Shown here: positions 4,149 through 5,825 of the stretch, in pieces
Position numbering within the stretch: the stretch's first letter is position 1
Layout of the letters: the number at the start of each line of letters is the position of its first letter
NCBI GenBank assembly: GCA_003157945.1
Contig: PMFY01000396.1
Span: 1-5,825 of the forward strand
Length of the DNA stretch: 5,825 nucleotides
Direction: 5' to 3'
Origin: Acidimicrobiaceae bacterium
Lineage (GTDB): Bacteria; Actinomycetota; Acidimicrobiia; Acidimicrobiales; RAAP-2
Notes under the pieces: generated by a model
Seen by the model: the letters and a program-made list of their open reading frames with translations, nothing else
Databases searched by the model: none
What the model was told of the DNA's origin: nothing
Position numbers and translations under genes: made by a program

Positions 4149-5202
4149 ACCTCCGGCAGGCGACGTCGGCGTTCCAGGCGCCGATGGCCTGCCGTCACCT
4201 GACGCCGACCCGTCCCCGGCGGTCGGTGCACCTGCAGGATCCCCTGCGACGGCTCCCGTCCTCGCCGTCGACATCGGCGGGACGAAGATGGAGGCGGGGA
4301 TCGTCACCAGTGACGGCCGCATCCTCGATCGGGCCCGCATCGCCACGCCCGGATCCACCGATCCCGAGAAGGTGTTCGACGCGCTGGCGTCGGTCGTCAC
4401 CGAAGTCCTCGGCCGGGCGGTGTCGCCTCCCGCCACCTGTGGTGTCGGGTGCGGTGGCCCGATGGAAGCCGGTGGCCGGACGGTGAGTCCACTCAACATC
4501 CACGCCTGGCGTGGGTTCCCCCTCCGCTCCCGCCTGGCGGAACTGGTCGGGATGCCGGTGGCCGTCGACAACGACGCCAAGGCCCTCGCCCTCGGTGAGG
4601 GGTGGGTCGGCGCGGCCCGGGGCTGCGACGACTACCTGGCCATGGTGGTGTCGACCGGTGTCGGCGGAGGCATCGTGCTCGACGGTCGGTTGCTGGACGG
4701 CACCGGTGGCAATGCCGGTCACATCGGCCATCTCGTGGTCGAACCCAAGGGACGTCCCTGCGTGTGCGGGGGTCGGGGGTGTCTCGAGGCGGAGGTGTCG
4801 GGCACGGCGATCGCCGCGATGACCGGCAAGCCGCCCGCCGACGCCGACCTCGGCCTGCGCCGCCACTGCGGCACACTGGTCGGACGGGCGGTGGCGTCGG
4901 TGGCCTGCCTGCTGGACCTCCAACTCGCGGTGGTCGCCGGATCGGTCGCCCTGGGGTTCGGCGACGACTTCTTCGATGCCGCCGACGACGAGCTCCGGCT
5001 CCGGTGCGGGCTCGACTTCGCACGGGCCACCCGCATCGAGCCGGGTGGCCTCGGTGGCGACGGCCCCCTCGTCGGCGCAGCTGCCGTCGCGCGGCGCGGC
5101 CACGACCGGTCGTCCGCGGGAGCACCCGGCATCGACCGGCGGGCGGGGGATACCCCGGCGCCCGTCGGGCCCACCCCCGTCATGGGGGAGGATGGTCGGT
5201 GA
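4111..5202 (+). CDS. ROK-family sugar kinase (glucokinase-like)
   Basis: Up to 363 residues. The phosphate-binding motif LAVDIGGTKMEAGIV is at 51-65. The catalytic Asp is Asp155 in VDNDAKALALGEG (152-164). STGVGGGIVLDG (181-192) is the second nucleotide/sugar loop. The ROK zinc site is complete: His207 followed by C217-x-C219-G-G-R-G-C224-L-E, with the usual nine residues between His and the first Cys. The usual GEIGH is AGHIGH here (His204 instead of Glu), a change that may alter sugar choice. These enzymes phosphorylate glucose or related hexoses with ATP; repressor members carry an N-terminal HTH, and none is visible. About 48 Pro/Ala/Gly-rich residues precede the core and about 33 low-complexity residues end it. 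The start is uncertain: GTG 4111 or 4123, both inside the DUF3040 gene and without a good ribosome site; no ATG or GTG follows before the core. Confidence 0.92.
   Translation: MTGSVGASTATTEPPAGDVGVPGADGLPSPDADPSPAVGAPAGSPATAPVLAVDIGGTKMEAGIVTSDGRILDRARIATPGSTDPEKVFDALASVVTEVLGRAVSPPATCGVGCGGPMEAGGRTVSPLNIHAWRGFPLRSRLAELVGMPVAVDNDAKALALGEGWVGAARGCDDYLAMVVSTGVGGGIVLDGRLLDGTGGNAGHIGHLVVEPKGRPCVCGGRGCLEAEVSGTAIAAMTGKPPADADLGLRRHCGTLVGRAVASVACLLDLQLAVVAGSVALGFGDDFFDAADDELRLRCGLDFARATRIEPGGLGGDGPLVGAAAVARRGHDRSSAGAPGIDRRAGDTPAPVGPTPVMGEDGR
5184..5192 (+). promoter_or_regulatory. Ribosome binding site of the 99-residue ORF
   Basis: GGGGGAGGA lies nine bases before ATG 5202, inside the last codons of the kinase gene. 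It argues that the small downstream reading frame is real. Confidence 0.65.
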
Positions 5203-5501
5203 TGGAACCCGCCCCACCCGCCCGCTCCACCGGACACGACTTCGCGGTGCTGGCCGGGGCCGTGATCCGTCGGCCCGACCTCTGGTGGACCGCCCTGGGG
5301 GAACTGCGGCGCATGGCCCCCCGTCTCTGGTGGCGGACTCCACCGCACCTCCCCCTGCCCGACCGGGGTCTCTGGGAGTTCCGGATGGTGACGGCCTACG
5401 GCCGTCCGGATGCCGTCCCGGACCGCCGGGACGTGGTCACGTTCCTCGAGTGGTGCCGGGCCACCGCCGCCGGCACGCCGCGGCCGGGCGGGCACGGGTA
5501 G
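5202..5501 (+). CDS. Small conserved-looking protein of unknown function, Trp-rich
   Basis: A 99-residue protein whose ATG overlaps the kinase stop codon (TGATG). No domain of known function is recognised. The central part is distinctive: VIRRPDLWWTALGELRRMAP (21-40), RLWWRTPPHLPLPDR (41-55), then LWEFRMVTAYGRPDA (57-71) and VVTFLEWCRA (78-87). Trp pairs at 28-29 and 43-44 lie in basic, amphipathic helices, with no transmembrane segment. The pattern of RPDLW, LPLPD, FR-x-x-TAYG and a final LEWCR is like short hypothetical proteins I recall beside HNH-nuclease genes in Actinobacteria; this is memory, not a search. Membrane-surface or protein binding is possible. The ribosome site, tight coupling to both neighbours (six bases before the next start) and regular codon use support a real gene. 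Confidence 0.75.
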   Translation: MEPAPPARSTGHDFAVLAGAVIRRPDLWWTALGELRRMAPRLWWRTPPHLPLPDRGLWEFRMVTAYGRPDAVPDRRDVVTFLEWCRATAAGTPRPGGHG

Positions 5502-5507
5502 GACCCG

Positions 5508-5825
5508 ATGGACCGCCCGACCTTCCGCCCGCCCCCCACGGTCCACGCGTCCGGTGCGGCGCCACCCGGCCGGGCCGACGGGAACGGGACGGTGCGGTCG
5601 CCGGTCACGTCGACTCGCCGGGCGCTGGTGCTCAACGCCACGTTCGAGCCGCTGGGCATCGTGTCGTCACGGCGGGCGGTCCTCCTGGTGCTCGACACCA
5701 AAGCCGAGTTGCTCCACGCCACCGAGCGGGTGTTCCGGGCCGAGCGGGTGACCGTGCCCGAACCCTCCGTCGTCCGCCTGATCCGGTACGTGAAGGTGCC
5801 CTACAACTACCGGGTGGCGGTCAAC
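5508..5825 (+). CDS. HNH endonuclease family protein, N-terminal part
   Basis: 106 codons from ATG 5508 to the right edge, still open. TAGGA, overlapping the previous stop, serves as ribosome site four bases upstream. Residues 1-37 are Pro/Gly-rich and variable-looking. From about 40 the sequence ALVLNATFEPLGIVSSRRAV, LLVLDTKAELLHATERVFRAE, then PEPSVVRLIRYVKVPYNY closely follows the opening of actinobacterial HNH endonucleases of the type that starts ALVLNATYEPL. In this family the catalytic HNH and zinc-binding Cys pairs come shortly after this point, beyond the window, so activity cannot be judged. The typical family wording before the HNH core is VP-R/Y-R-R-x-VP; this copy has VPYNYRVAVN. 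It is often a single-domain protein of about 160-180 residues with an unclear biological role. Confidence 0.85.
   Translation, partial: MDRPTFRPPPTVHASGAAPPGRADGNGTVRSPVTSTRRALVLNATFEPLGIVSSRRAVLLVLDTKAELLHATERVFRAERVTVPEPSVVRLIRYVKVPYNYRVAVN

Noticed and set aside
4195..5343. 382-codon minus-strand open frame opposite the ROK gene
   Set aside because: Low-complexity translation, opposite a gene with complete ROK motifs; antisense shadow.

Overview
The window is a very GC-rich, almost fully coding stretch typical of Actinobacteria. The lexA / LysM protein / nrdR order matches the lexA-chiZ-nrdR neighbourhood of mycobacteria. The DUF3040, ROK kinase and HNH-nuclease neighbours suggest a non-mycobacterial actinobacterium. 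Acidimicrobiia is my best guess, but it rests on gene content only.

Layout. Bases 1-62 (minus strand) are the first 20 codons of a gene read as lexA. Bases 63-328 are a divergent control region with four LexA (SOS) boxes of the form CGAAC-N4-GTTCG and a recognisable promoter on each strand. Running rightward are a membrane-anchored LysM protein (329-787, ChiZ/YneA-like SOS division-inhibitor candidate), nrdR (846-1340), a PIG-L/LmbE deacetylase (1344-2054) and dinB, DNA polymerase IV (2051-3514). The last three are joined by a 3-base gap and a 4-base overlap, so they are probably co-transcribed and could lie under SOS control from the LexA boxes. A 259-base gap (3515-3773) holds a weak hairpin and a promoter-like element. 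It is followed by a DUF3040 two-helix membrane protein (3774-4148), a ROK sugar kinase whose start lies inside the DUF3040 gene (4111-5202), a 99-residue unrecognised but plausible protein (5202-5501, ATGA-type overlap) and the start of an HNH endonuclease (5508 to the edge).

How the genes fit together. The left half reads as a compact DNA-damage module: the SOS repressor, a damage-induced surface/division protein, the ribonucleotide reductase repressor (dNTP supply) and a translesion polymerase. The deacetylase is the member whose role is not obvious; a thiol- or sugar-deacetylation role is possible. The right half looks like an ordinary housekeeping run with tight gene overlaps and no clear pathway link. 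No RNA gene, mobile element, CRISPR array or tRNA was seen.
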